This document shows positions 9,517 to 18,798 of a stretch of DNA of 64,000 nucleotides, piece after piece; position 1 is the stretch's first letter, and the number at the start of each line of letters is the position of its first letter. Position numbers and translations under genes: made by a program. Location: assembly GCA_965201045.1 (NCBI GenBank), contig OZ241746.1:1674001-1738000 (forward strand), read 5' to 3'. The stretch is from JAPORK01 sp026710285 (GTDB lineage: Bacteria > Pseudomonadota > Gammaproteobacteria > Pseudomonadales > Endozoicomonadaceae). The notes beneath the pieces were generated by a model. That model had not been told where the DNA came from. It made no database searches and worked only from the letters and a program-made list of their open reading frames with translations.

Positions 9517-9650
9517 GCTTTCACAAAAAAGCGCCCCTGTCGGCGTTGCAGCCGCTTGAAATACGATAAGTATTGCTGCACAGATGAGTCCTGATCTGAC
9601 CATCTTTTGTGAAAGCTGAGCAATATGACAAAACATGAGCTAACCCTGGC
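9517..9650 (+). repeat. Hairpin repeat (GCTTTCACAAAA ... TTTTGTGAAAGC) with right arm ending in CCCTGG
   Basis: A 12-bp inverted repeat at 9517-9528 and 9605-9616 encloses about 75 bases. The right part, GCTGAGCAATATGACAAAAC and onward to CCCTGG, recurs at 12028-12062 and 25345-25377. It is a dispersed non-coding repeat. Confidence 0.55.
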
Positions 9651-9819
9651 AAAAGGCTTTTGGGTTTATTGTTCTTCGACAAGCTCAGTCAACTGAGTTT
9701 CTCTTGATCTCCCGTCATCTGTTTTTTCATTGTTCCTGCAAAAGCAGCAATCCGTGCGCCTTGCAAGCGCGTAAAATCTTGCGATCTGAGAGGCAAGGTT
9801 ACAAGAGTGTGGTCTGGAA

Positions 9820-10302
9820 ATGCATCCGGAAAAGACAAAGGTTGTTTATTGCAAAGATGACGGTCGACGAGAAGAACATCCTGTTATCAGCTTTGACTTT
9901 CTTGGGTATACGTTTCGTCCGAGAAGGTCAAAGAACCAATCGGGAAAGTACTTCATTAACTTTACACCAGCGATGAGTGCAAAAGCAGGAAAAGCCATCA
10001 GGCAGAAAGTGAGAGGTTGGAAGCTACACTTGCGCATTGATAAAGACCTTACTGATCTGGCTCAAATGTTTAAAGTGTAGATACAAGGCTGGATAAACTA
10101 CTACGTTCGCTTCTGCAAATCAGCCATGTTTCCGACATTCCGTCATCTCAACCGCAAGCTGTGCTTGTGAGCGACGAAGAAATTTAAAATGCTTAAAAGA
10201 CATCGGCGACGTGCAGAGTACAGGCTTGGAGAAATCGCAAAGAGATCCCCAAATCTGTTTCCGCACTGGAGGTTCGGTGTCAGACCGCTGGTCGGATGAT
10301 GG
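9820..10302 (+). pseudogene. ltrA: Group II intron reverse transcriptase/maturase, C-terminal relic (intron A)
   Basis: Translation gives HPEKTKVVYCKDDGRREEHP, then FDFLGYTFRPR, the maturase X-domain region and GWINYYVRF. These are hallmarks of the C-terminal half of group II intron proteins. The frame is broken by stops at 10078 and 10168, and the reverse-transcriptase domains are missing. Intron domain V follows directly at 10303, as expected for an intron-encoded ORF upstream of DV. Confidence 0.85.
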
Positions 10303-10370
10303 GAGCTGTATGAGTTGAGAGACTCACGTAAAGTTCTGAGAGAGCCTGGGGGAGGTTCCCATGGGCTACT
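10303..10370 (+). ncRNA. Group II intron A domains V and VI (3' end)
   Basis: GAGCTGTATGAGTTGAGAGA and the following bases to 10336 fold as a group II domain V (GAGC start, GTTC end, short closed loop). Next comes a domain VI-like hairpin ending in GGGCTAC near 10369, where introns of this type end. Homologous domain V copies lie on the minus strand at 28043-28077 and 34046-34080. Confidence 0.75.
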
Positions 10371-11784
10371 TGCCGAAGAGACAAAGAAAGGCTTTAAACA
10401 GTGGTTGGAAAAGGCATTAACGTCTGTCCATCGGCAATGCTACAAAGCATCACCAGTTAAAAGGGTATGGATACCCAAACCTGGGAAGAAGGAAAAGCGC
10501 CCGTTGGGTGTTCCCTGTATTAATGCCGTCTCTTAGTCACATTTTTCAGGTTCAGTCTTTTACTCTGGCATGTTTGTTTTTTGCTGAATATACCAGCCTT
10601 TGCCGGACACACCGTGGGCTGAGCCTGTCTAAGCCTGGAAGAAATTAAAACCTAAGTGTCCCCATTCAGGCTTCGACAAGCTCAGCCAGCGGATAGGGTA
10701 GTATTGATGAAATTGTCTGAATTTACTGCTCTGTTCATCTGAAATTTTTGTTGTGGATTTGTGTATAAAAGACAGGTATTAATGACCGGGTTTTGCAGCA
10801 AAGCGTTGCTGATGTGTTAAATGCCATTTATGAACAGGATTTTCTTGCCTGTTCCATGGGTGGCAGACCACGAGTGGGAGCGCATCATGCATTAGCTACC
10901 TTTCATGAGATTCTTTCTGATCGAAGGGTGAACTGGGTGCTGGAAGCGGACCTGAAGAATTTCTTTGGAAGTCTTGATCATGGATAGCTACTTCGTTTTG
11001 TGGAACACCGGGTCGGTGGCCCTAGAATTTTTAGTATCATACGACGCTGGTTAAAGGCAGATGTGATGGAATCTGGGGAGTTGCAAGCGTGTGAAGAAGG
11101 TACGCCTCAGGGCGGACCCATAAGCGTAGTGCTAAGTAATCTGTATCTGCACTATGTGCTTGATCTTTGGTTCGAGCGCAAAGTCAGACACGGCTAAAAG
11201 GGAAAGCGTGGCTAATAAGGTACATTGATGATTTCGTGGTGTGTTTTCAGTATTGCAATGATGCACAGCTGTTGATGGAAGTGTTACCAAAACGACTGAA
11301 GAAGTTTGCATTGAAACTGGAACCGGATAAAACCCGGTTAATCAGATTCGGACGCTCTGCTGGTCGCAAGGGAAAACGACCGGAAACCATTTATTTTCTT
11401 GGTTTTACTTACTACTGCACAAGGAGCAGGAAAGGGAATTTTATGGTGGGAAGGAAAACGGAAAAGTCCCGTTTGAGGCGTAGTATTGCCAATCTGAAGG
11501 AATTACTGAGACGGATACGCCATGACCTGCTGCACAAGCAGGTGACGGTGATCAATAGACGGCTACGAGGTCACTATGCCTACTATGGTCTGGAAGGCAA
11601 TTTCAAAAGCTTAAACAAACCCTATCAGTTTGTTGACCGCTATTGGTATCGAATGCTGAACAGTCGGAGCCAGAAGAGTAAAATTATCTGGGAAAAGTAC
11701 CAAAAGCTGAAGCAACTTATGCCGTTACAGAAACCGAAGATTTTACTTCCATTTACGGCAATGAAATCTATGGCTGTTCTGTAA
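10371..11784 (+). pseudogene. Group II intron reverse transcriptase (intron B), disrupted
   Basis: The fragments join into one reverse transcriptase: VWIPKPGKKEKRPLGVPCIN, then DRVLQQSVADVLNAIYEQDF, then the RT core with GTPQGGPIS and the catalytic YIDDFVV. The X/maturase part ends RLRGHYAYYGLEGN ... YWYRMLNSRS. Three lesions are visible: a 250-bp insertion at 10526-10775, an in-frame TAG at 10984-10986 where Trp is expected (LDHxWLLRF), and a one-base loss near 11190 that shifts the frame. The catalytic residues survive, so decay is recent. The N-terminus is cut by the end of intron A. Confidence 0.85.
10526..10775 (+). mobile_element. 250-bp miniature element with Tn5/IS50-like ends and 9-bp target duplication
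   Basis: The element is bounded by the 9-bp direct repeat GTATTAATG at 10517-10525 and 10776-10784. Removing the element plus one copy restores the interrupted reverse-transcriptase frame exactly (GVPCIN-DRVLQQ). The left end reads CCGTCTCTTAGTCACA and the right end, reversed, CTGTCTTTTATACACA. Both resemble the Tn5/IS50 end consensus CTGTCTCTTATACACATCT, and that family makes 9-bp duplications. There is no ORF, so it would need a transposase in trans. Its core carries the GGGCTGAGCC/GGCTTCGACA palindrome found elsewhere in the window. Confidence 0.85.
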
Positions 11785-11797
11785 GCCAAATATCGAA

Positions 11798-11871
11798 GAG
11801 CCCGGTGCGGCAGATCCGCACGCCGGGATCTGTGGGGGGGGTTGGAACTGCCAATGGGCGGTTCCTTCTAC
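11798..11871 (+). ncRNA. Group II intron B domains V and VI (3' end)
   Basis: GAGCCCGGTGCGG pairs with CCGCACGCCGGGATCT as a 34-nt domain V. It is followed by a G-run and a second hairpin (GGAACTGCCAATGGGCGGTTCC) ending in CTAC near 11870, which fits domain VI and the 3' splice site. Related 3' ends occur on the minus strand at 27946-28012 and 36625-36690. Confidence 0.75.
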
Positions 11872-12027
11872 CCGATATTGGCATTTACGGCGTATTTTTT
11901 ATAAGTTTATACATGCTACAAATGCTTGTGTATATAGAGTCTGCAATCTATTCCTGAATGGAGGAGTTGTTTCAGCGCAATCCTTGTTGAAAATCATGGT
12001 TTGTATGATTCAATCAAAAAAGCTGAA

Positions 12028-12062
12028 GCTGAGTAATATTACAAAACATCAACAGATCCTGG
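12028..12062 (+). repeat. Copy of the GCTGAG...ACAAAACATCA...CCTGG repeat
   Basis: This 35-base stretch matches the repeats at 9614-9650 and 25345-25377 at most positions. It lies in an otherwise empty stretch between intron B and the tRNA pair. Confidence 0.5.
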
Positions 12063-12214
12063 TATATTTCTGAATCTGAAAATAAATTTATCACTTTCAA
12101 TGCAAGTGAGTGTCTTGCTGAGTGTGACCCGGTAGATGAGCTGTTAAAGTAAGCAACCATACAGCGTAGGGAATTTAATTTACAAAATAGAAGTCACTGT
12201 ATTTATATTTAAGA

Positions 12215-12290
12215 TGGTGGGTCGTGTAGGATTCGAACCTACGACCAATTGGTTAAAAGCCAACTGCTCTGCCAACTGAGCTAACGACCC
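12215..12290 (-). tRNA. tRNA-Lys (anticodon TTT)
   Basis: The reverse strand folds as a complete 76-nt tRNA with a GGGTCGT/ACGACCC acceptor stem. The anticodon loop is CTTTTAA (anticodon TTT), the T arm is GGTTCGAATCC, and CCA is encoded. tRNA-Asn lies 40 bases upstream on the same strand, so the two are probably co-transcribed. Confidence 0.95.
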
Positions 12291-12330
12291 GTAACATGTG
12301 CATTATCTGCTTTTATCTTGCTGATAAAAG

Positions 12331-12406
12331 TGGCTCCCCGAACTGGACTCGAACCAGTGACCCAATGATTAACAGTCATTTGCTCTACCAACTGAGCTAT
12401 CGGGGA
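12331..12406 (-). tRNA. tRNA-Asn (anticodon GTT)
   Basis: The reverse strand gives a 76-nt tRNA with a TCCCCGA/TCGGGGA acceptor stem. The anticodon stem-loop is ATGACTGTTAATCAT (anticodon GTT), the T arm is GGTTCGAGTCC, and CCA is encoded. Confidence 0.95.
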
Positions 12407-13167
12407 TTTTAACACAAGGAAATAAAAATAGTTTTACTCCACGGAAAGTATAATAACGTTTTTTTTTCTTTAGTCAATAATATTTGTATAAACTTGAGAT
12501 AAAAGTTTAGTCTTGCCGGTAAAAGCAGCAAAAATTAAAACTGCTATTGGCTACTAACAAAATAAGTGGTAAGATAGCCGGGATAGTTTGATAAATTTTT
12601 TGAAATATATTACAAAATCACCCTATAATCTTTTTGGGTCTTGACAAGATAAGCAAAATGATGTGAGATACAAGTAAAAATACTTATGGCGTTTTGTAAA
12701 TGTGAGCAATAGAAATTTTTTACAGTATAAAGAACAGCTTTATAATCTATTTTTTTAAATTACTATTGCTGGACGTTTAAGCAAATCGGTGTTAAATTCA
12801 CGAGTAATAAATTTTTATCTGTTTGGTAAAGGTTTTGAAACGTTTTTTAATATTTGTTAACTATAAAAATAGAATGCTTTAAGTTATAAAAAAACTATGA
12901 GTAATATGAATATAAATTTCTTTTAAGTCATTGTTTTGTAATTAGTCTTAACTATTGATTTAAAAGATGTGATTAATTGGATATCAGGGGGATTCTTTAT
13001 CTGGCTTTGTTCGAGTCTTTTTCGTTCGTTGTATATTTTATAAAGCAAGATTTTTATTAATGCTTTAGTTGATTATATACCAACAATAAACCGGTGAGTA
13101 CCCGGAAATTAATTTTGGCAGCCTGCTTTAGGCTAGCATTTCGTAGCAATCACACTAAATATCTACC
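12407..13167. other. Long AT-rich leader region upstream of rho
   Basis: About 760 bases without a credible ORF separate the tRNAs from rho. Rho genes are often autoregulated through a leader transcript, so this may hold the promoter and attenuator region. I see no definite element, and trxA, the usual upstream neighbour, is absent. Confidence 0.4.
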
Positions 13168-14427
13168 ATGCATCTTACTGAGCTAAAGAAAAAAAGTGTT
13201 CCTGAGCTTCTGAAAATAGCAGAAGGTATAGGACTTGAAAATTTGGCACGATCCCGAAAACAGGACGTGATTTTTTCCATCTTAAAACGCCACGCTAGAA
13301 GTGGAGAAGACATTTATGGCGACGGCGTTCTTGAGATTCTCCAGGATGGATTTGGCTTTCTGCGTTCGGCAGACAGTTCTTATCTTGCCGGACCTGATGA
13401 TATTTATGTATCACCAAGTCAAATTCGTCGTTTCAATTTAAGGACCGGAGATTCAATCTCCGGAAAGATAAGACCTCCAAAAGAAGGAGAAAGATACTTT
13501 GCATTGTTGAAGGTTAATGAGATCAATTTTGATGAGCCTGATGATGCAAGAAATAAAATTTTATTTGAAAACTTAACACCACTGTTCCCGAATGAACGCC
13601 TCATAATGGAGATCGGCAATGGCTCCACAGAGGATTTGACCGGGCGGATTCTTGATCTGTGCGCACCTTTTGGTAAAGGACAGCGTGGCTTAATTGTTTC
13701 ACCTCCAAAAGCAGGTAAAACAATTATGCTGCAAAATATTGCGACCAATATTACCCGCAATAATCCTGAAGTACATCTTATTGTTTTACTTATAGATGAA
13801 CGACCCGAAGAAGTCACAGAAATGTCCCGTTCTGTACGGGGAGAGGTACTTGCATCCACATTTGACGAACCGCCTTCACGGCATGTTCAGGTGGCTGAAA
13901 TGGTGCTTGAAAAAGCCAAGCGGCTGGTTGAGCACAAAAAAAATGTCGTCATTTTGCTGGATTCCATTACCCGTCTGGCACGGGCATACAATACCGTTAT
14001 TCCTTCGTCAGGAAAGGTATTAACAGGTGGTGTCGATGCTCATGCGCTTGAGCGTCCAAAACGTTTCTTTGGTGCTGCGCGTAATATTGAGGAAGGCGGA
14101 AGCCTTACCATTATTGCAACTGCACTGGTTGATACCGGCTCTAAAATGGATGAAGTCATCTATGAAGAGTTCAAAGGAACAGGTAATATGGAGATACACC
14201 TTAGCCGGATGATGGCAGAAAAACGTGTATTCCCTGCTATTGATATCAACAGGACAAGCACCCGCAGAGAAGAATTGTTAAGGGACGAACAAGATCTTTC
14301 AAGGGTGTGGATTCTGCGCAAACTGTTGCAGCCTATGGATGAGGCAGCAGCCATTGAGTTTCTTGCTGACAGATTGAAACATACAAAAAGGAATGAAGAG
14401 TTTTTTCAATCAATGAAGCGAAAGTAG
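13168..14427 (+). CDS. rho: Transcription termination factor Rho
   Basis: At 419 aa this is the exact length of E. coli Rho and matches it end to end. Rho is a hexameric RNA-dependent ATPase that ends transcription. Features in order are the N-terminal helical domain (MHLTELKKKSVPELL), the cold-shock RNA-binding domain with DGFGFLRS, and the P-loop SPPKAGKT near residue 177. LLIDERPEEVTEM, LLDSITRLARAYN and the Q/R-loop region follow. The gene ends with TAG, showing that TAG works as a stop codon in an essential gene here. ubiD follows on the same strand. Confidence 0.98.
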   Translation: MHLTELKKKSVPELLKIAEGIGLENLARSRKQDVIFSILKRHARSGEDIYGDGVLEILQDGFGFLRSADSSYLAGPDDIYVSPSQIRRFNLRTGDSISGKIRPPKEGERYFALLKVNEINFDEPDDARNKILFENLTPLFPNERLIMEIGNGSTEDLTGRILDLCAPFGKGQRGLIVSPPKAGKTIMLQNIATNITRNNPEVHLIVLLIDERPEEVTEMSRSVRGEVLASTFDEPPSRHVQVAEMVLEKAKRLVEHKKNVVILLDSITRLARAYNTVIPSSGKVLTGGVDAHALERPKRFFGAARNIEEGGSLTIIATALVDTGSKMDEVIYEEFKGTGNMEIHLSRMMAEKRVFPAIDINRTSTRREELLRDEQDLSRVWILRKLLQPMDEAAAIEFLADRLKHTKRNEEFFQSMKRK

Positions 14428-14585
14428 CTTGATATTAAAACTATGATGAGAATAAATGCAGGCAGATCCTGAAGATATTTATATTTTCAACAGCAATGAG
14501 AGCAGATCTCTGATAACAGCGAATCTGCTTTCTGTGAGAATATTAATCTGCGTTATCATAAATCTATGTTGATAGTGGACAATTT

Positions 14586-16052
14586 ATGAAGTACAGGGAT
14601 TTGCGAGAATTTATTTCCGGACTGGAAAAATGTGGGGAATTGAAACGCATTTCTCATCAGGTTGACCCTCATTTAGAGATAACGGAAATTTGTGACCGGA
14701 CCTTGCGCAAACAAGGTCCGGCACTTCTGTTTGAAAATCCTAAAAGTTCAAATTTTCCTTTATTGGGCAATCTATTCGGAACCCAGCGAAGAGTAGCTAT
14801 GGGTATGGGGCAGAATGATATTGCCGGTCTGCGGAAAACAGGGGAGTTTCTGGCTATGATGAAAGAGCCGGAACCACCACAAGGATTTCGGGATGCGATC
14901 GGCAAATTTTCTGTTTATAAACAGGCTTTAGCCATGGGTCCCCGGCGGGTAAAAAAAGCGCCCTGCCACGATGTTGTTATTAGGGATGAAGACGTTGATC
15001 TTGGTATGTTACCCATACAAACCTGTTGGCCTGGTGATGTGGCACCACTGATTACATGGCCGCTGGTTATTACCCAGGGTCCTAACAAAAAACGACAAAA
15101 TGTTGGTATATACCGCCAGCAGGTATTAGGAAAAAATAAATTAATTATGCGTTGGTTGTCCCACAGGGGTGGAGCGCTTGATTTTAAAGACTGGACTGAT
15201 AAACATCCTGGTGAACCTTTTCCGATAGCTGTGGCTTTAGGTGCTGATCCGGCAACAATTTTAAGTGCTGTCACACCTATTCCTGACCATCTTTCAGAAT
15301 ATGCTTTTGCTGGTTTACTACGTGGCAGCAGAACAGAACTGACGCAGTGTATTACCAATACTTTACAGGTTCCTGCTTATGCTGAATTTGTGCTTGAAGG
15401 ACATTTAATGCCCGGTGAAATGGCTGAGGAGGGACCTTTTGCTGATCATACGGGTTATTATAATGAAACAGAGTTGTTTCCTGTGTTTACAGTAACCTGC
15501 ATAACGCATCGTAAAAATCCGCTCTACCACAGTTGTTATACAGGCAGACCACCCGATGAAACTGCTATTTTAGGTGCTGCACTGAATGAAGTGTTTGTTC
15601 CGTTGTTGCAGAAACAATTTCCCGAAATTGTTGATTTTTATCTTCCACCAGAGGGGTGTTCGTATCGAATGGCGGTCATTACTATAAAAAAACAGTACCC
15701 GGGGCATGCCCGTAGAGTAATGTTGGGTGTTTGGTCTTATCTGAGGCAATTTCTGTACACAAAATTTATTGTTGTGACTGACGATGATATTGATCCGCGC
15801 AACTGGCAGGATGTTATTTGGGCAATTACAACAAGAATGGATCCTGTTCGTGACATACAGTTTATTGAATCGACCCCTATTGATTATCTGGATTTTGCTT
15901 CTCCGGTAGCAGGGCTTGGATCAAAAGCAGGGTTTGATGCAACGAACAAATGGTCGGGAGAAACAAGTAGAGAGTGGGGAAGACTGGTTTCTATGGATCA
16001 GAAAACGAAGCAGCATATTGATAATATATGGGAGTCATTGCAAATTGACTAA
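14586..16052 (+). CDS. ubiD: 4-hydroxy-3-polyprenylbenzoate decarboxylase UbiD
   Basis: UbiD is the prenylated-FMN-dependent decarboxylase of ubiquinone biosynthesis. The 488-aa protein matches E. coli UbiD in length and throughout. Notable stretches are GNLFGTQRRVAMGMG, NVGIYRQQV, the HRGGA loop, the EGPFADHTGYYN stretch with the E-x(n)-E/D catalytic acids, and TKFIVVTDDDIDPRNWQDV. rho lies 158 bases upstream, a neighbourhood also seen in other gammaproteobacteria. The prFMN synthase gene ubiX is not in the window. Confidence 0.97.
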   Translation: MKYRDLREFISGLEKCGELKRISHQVDPHLEITEICDRTLRKQGPALLFENPKSSNFPLLGNLFGTQRRVAMGMGQNDIAGLRKTGEFLAMMKEPEPPQGFRDAIGKFSVYKQALAMGPRRVKKAPCHDVVIRDEDVDLGMLPIQTCWPGDVAPLITWPLVITQGPNKKRQNVGIYRQQVLGKNKLIMRWLSHRGGALDFKDWTDKHPGEPFPIAVALGADPATILSAVTPIPDHLSEYAFAGLLRGSRTELTQCITNTLQVPAYAEFVLEGHLMPGEMAEEGPFADHTGYYNETELFPVFTVTCITHRKNPLYHSCYTGRPPDETAILGAALNEVFVPLLQKQFPEIVDFYLPPEGCSYRMAVITIKKQYPGHARRVMLGVWSYLRQFLYTKFIVVTDDDIDPRNWQDVIWAITTRMDPVRDIQFIESTPIDYLDFASPVAGLGSKAGFDATNKWSGETSREWGRLVSMDQKTKQHIDNIWESLQID

Positions 16053-16124
16053 GAGTCCGCTTATAATCTTTTGCAGAAAGCAAACAGACCCTAACAAGCG
16101 CTGAAATACTTGCTGTACAAGTTT

Positions 16125-16201
16125 TGGTGGGTGGTACGGGATTCGAACCTGTGACCTCCGCGATGTCAACGCGACGCTCTAACCAGCTGAGCTAACCACC
16201 C
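16125..16201 (-). tRNA. tRNA-Val (anticodon GAC)
   Basis: The reverse strand folds as a 77-nt tRNA with a GGGTGGT/ACCACCC acceptor stem. The anticodon arm is CGCGTTGACATCGCG (anticodon GAC), the T arm is GGTTCGAATCC, and CCA is encoded. It lies just after ubiD on the opposite strand. Confidence 0.95.
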
Positions 16202-16430
16202 AATACAATTGTTTTAGATAATAGCGCAAATGCTACTGTTATCTGTAAAAAATTGCAAGTAATTTTTACAATGATCGCTATAATGCAAAAAAATAGCATG
16301 CAAGACTAAGTGTTAAAAAGCATGCTGAGATCTGTCTGCCAATATAAAAATTGGAGTTTACCCATAAATTGATTACAATGAAAAGTTATTTTAGAACCAA
16401 TAAACTAACTGAACCAGCCCAGATATTTTG

Positions 16431-17594
16431 ATGAATGAATTTGATGACATACGACCATATAATGATGATGAGGTAAAAGATGTATTAAAGCGTCTTCTCG
16501 GTAATGATGAATTAATCAGAGCGCTTGCTTACTTTAATTTTCCTTATGTTTCACAGTCGAGATTGCTTGGACCCTTAATACGTTATGCAATAAATTGTTT
16601 TTTAGCATATAAGTTCAGACATATAGACAATGTGCAGAAATTTCAGCTGCTGATAGAACCCTATATTATCAAAATGCTCAAACGCACAACAACGGAGGTT
16701 ACCTGGTCAGGTGTTGATCAGTTGAGTAAAGATAAATCGTATCTCTTTTTAAGCAACCACAGAGATATTGTTGTTGATCCGGCACTGGTAAATTATGGCT
16801 TGTACAAAAATGGCTATGAAACCTTAAGAGTTGCAATTGGCGACAATCTGCTGATGAAATCGTATGTTAGTGACTTAATGCGACTGAATAAAAGTTTTAT
16901 TGTAAAACGTTCAATTGTAAATCGCAGAGAAAAAATAGCGGCTTTGAAGACGCTGTCTGCTTATATATCACACTCTGTAACCACAGGTCATTCGGTATGG
17001 CTGGCTCACAGAGAAGGGCGTGCAAAAGATGGTAATGACCTTACTGACTCTGCCATTATTAAAATGCTACAGTTTAATTACAGAGACGAAGGTCTGCAAT
17101 CGATGTTGCAGTCATTGAATATTGTGCCGGTTTCTATTTCTTATGAGTTGAACCCCTGTGATGCGATGAAAGCAGAAGAACTCTATGTACGTGAAAAAAC
17201 AGGTGAATATACAAAAGCAGAAGAGGAAGATCTGGATAATATCATTTCTGGTATTCAAGGACAGAAAGGGCGTGTACATATAGCTTTTGGGAGTTGTATC
17301 AGTGCGACTGATATTGACGATGCAGGAGCGTGTGCTAAAGCCATAGATCAGCAGATTCACAAAAATTATCAGTTATATCCAATTAATTATGCTGCCTGTG
17401 AATATCTGTACAATTCAGGGCATGAAGAATATGCTGTTAACCATGTATGGAAAAGTGAGATTTCCGCAAAACAATTACATGCTGCAAGATTGTTATTGGA
17501 AGAACGGCTGAGCTCATGTAAAAAAGAAGCTCACCCATGGTTGCTAAAGACTTATGCTAATCCGGTAAAAAACAGATTGCGGGCTATAGAATAA
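16431..17594 (+). CDS. Glycerol-phosphate acyltransferase family protein
   Basis: This 387-aa protein carries the PlsB/PlsC acyltransferase signature in variant form: SNHRDIVVDPAL near residue 107 (block I His-Asp), FIVKRS (block II), HREGRAKDG near 192 (block III) and VPVSISYE (block IV). Such proteins transfer acyl groups to glycerol-phosphate or lysophosphatidate at the inner membrane, and this type is common in marine gammaproteobacteria. The ATG at 16431 is preferred over the TTG one codon upstream. No membrane segment is obvious, so it may be peripheral. The substrate cannot be told from the sequence. Confidence 0.8.
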   Translation: MNEFDDIRPYNDDEVKDVLKRLLGNDELIRALAYFNFPYVSQSRLLGPLIRYAINCFLAYKFRHIDNVQKFQLLIEPYIIKMLKRTTTEVTWSGVDQLSKDKSYLFLSNHRDIVVDPALVNYGLYKNGYETLRVAIGDNLLMKSYVSDLMRLNKSFIVKRSIVNRREKIAALKTLSAYISHSVTTGHSVWLAHREGRAKDGNDLTDSAIIKMLQFNYRDEGLQSMLQSLNIVPVSISYELNPCDAMKAEELYVREKTGEYTKAEEEDLDNIISGIQGQKGRVHIAFGSCISATDIDDAGACAKAIDQQIHKNYQLYPINYAACEYLYNSGHEEYAVNHVWKSEISAKQLHAARLLLEERLSSCKKEAHPWLLKTYANPVKNRLRAIE

Positions 17595-17688
17595 GTTGTA
17601 TAGAAGGACGGCTTTCTGACTATCGTTCAGACTCCCGGTTTTTCAGTTGTCTTTTGGAGAGCAGGTCGTGGGAGCTTCTCCCACGATA

Positions 17689-17870
17689 CCTGTCTCTTAG
17701 TCATATTTTTTAAGCCTGGGTTTTTATTCACAGGCTTATTTTCTGCTGGATATACCAATCTTTGCTGAATGCACCGTGTGCTGAGCCTGTGGAAGCACGA
17801 CTGCTTTTGACCTCTTGGCTTCCACAGACTCAACACACGGTTTTATGTCAAAAAGCTGGTATGTTCAGTA
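17689..17870 (+). repeat. Palindromic repeat element with one Tn5-like end
   Basis: The left end CCTGTCTCTTAGTCATATTT nearly equals the left end of the 250-bp element at 10526. The core has two inverted arms: GGATATACCAATCTTTGCTG ... CTGAGCCTGTGGAAGC against GCTTCCACAGACTCAACACA ... GCTGGTATGTTC. I see no clear right end or target duplication, so this is probably a degraded copy. Confidence 0.6.
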
Positions 17871-17934
17871 ACGGGCAACCTGTCAATTGACTCCGCTTCC
17901 GTCACCCGCCGCATCAAACACTCTGTTTCTCCGG

Positions 17935-18342
17935 TTAATCTGCCAACTGACTATGATTAGCAATACGAATCTCTTCGGCTAGTAAATACTGGTAAATATC
18001 TCCCAGATCATCAGGGGCAATACATATACTTATGGCTGATTTGCCATCCATCAAAATCTCACTAATATTTGCACTATGCTCTTCAACCAGCATTTTGACA
18101 ACATCTAGACTTCTGGTACTTAAGATGGCAGCAATCAAAGGAGTTATCATGACTCCATCATCAGATTCAATTTTTTTGTTTACAGCATCCGGATTATTGC
18201 GCAAATAAATTTTTAAGTCTTGCTGTCCATCAGCACTCGTTGCTTGTTTGATTAACGACAGAAGATAACCATCTCCCGCACAAGCAAAGCAGGTGGATAA
18301 TATTAATAAATTAGCAACAATAAGCTTAACACAGGCTTTCAT
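17935..18342 (-). CDS. Small exported ankyrin-like protein
   Basis: The 135-aa product starts at 18342 with GGAGAG before the ATG; a longer frame to 18378 lacks a ribosome site. It has a signal peptide (MKACVKLIVANLLILSTCFACA). One or two weak ankyrin-type repeats follow, e.g. MITPLIAAILSTRSLDVVKM then LVEEHSANI. Its layout, an export signal followed by ankyrin repeats, is that of the larger proteins at 49241-63331, but it lacks their shared N-terminus. Function unknown. Confidence 0.65.
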   Translation of the reverse strand: MKACVKLIVANLLILSTCFACAGDGYLLSLIKQATSADGQQDLKIYLRNNPDAVNKKIESDDGVMITPLIAAILSTRSLDVVKMLVEEHSANISEILMDGKSAISICIAPDDLGDIYQYLLAEEIRIANHSQLAD

Positions 18343-18489
18343 ATAACTCTCCCAGGTATTATTATTGTGGTAAACCATATTTTAAGAAATGCTAAGTTAA
18401 GCCTGATAGAAAATAATTAGCAATCTTTTGGCTCAAATAAATGTTTTTGCGGCAAGCGCTTTGTTAGCCAAGCCTCCTTCATGGACTGA

Positions 18490-18590
18490 GTCCGTCAAAC
18501 CTGAACCTGTCAAAGCCCAATTGTGCAGATTCAACATCTAGGTTTCGACAGGCTCAACCCATGGAAAAAACTATCTGAATTTTCATTAAC
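18490..18590 (+). repeat. Partial palindromic repeat copy
   Basis: AACCTGAACCTGTCAAAGCC and GGTTTCGACAGGCTCAACCC form degenerate inverted arms of the GCTGAGCCTGTCGAAGC family. They are followed by ATGGAAAAAACTATCTGAAT, which resembles the tail after the copy at 63480. Confidence 0.5.
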
Positions 18591-18798
18591 ATCAGATTTA
18601 AGCTTTTCCCTTTCTGCATTTGACACACGGTATTCCGGCATAAATACTTTAAAAGCAGCAGCTGATTCTGGAAAATACAGGTTGCCTGTTTTAAAAGTGT
18701 TGATAGATTAACTTATAAAAAATTGTTGATTTTTGGTATATAACAAGCAATCAAAATAAAAATAGTCAGATTAAACCAGACAAAAGAACGGGGCGTTT

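Noticed and set aside
10526..10775. Sequencing-adapter contamination, because the element ends resemble the transposase adapter
   Set aside because: The ends differ from the adapter at several bases, both are in inverted order, and a 9-bp duplication with exact frame restoration shows a real insertion.
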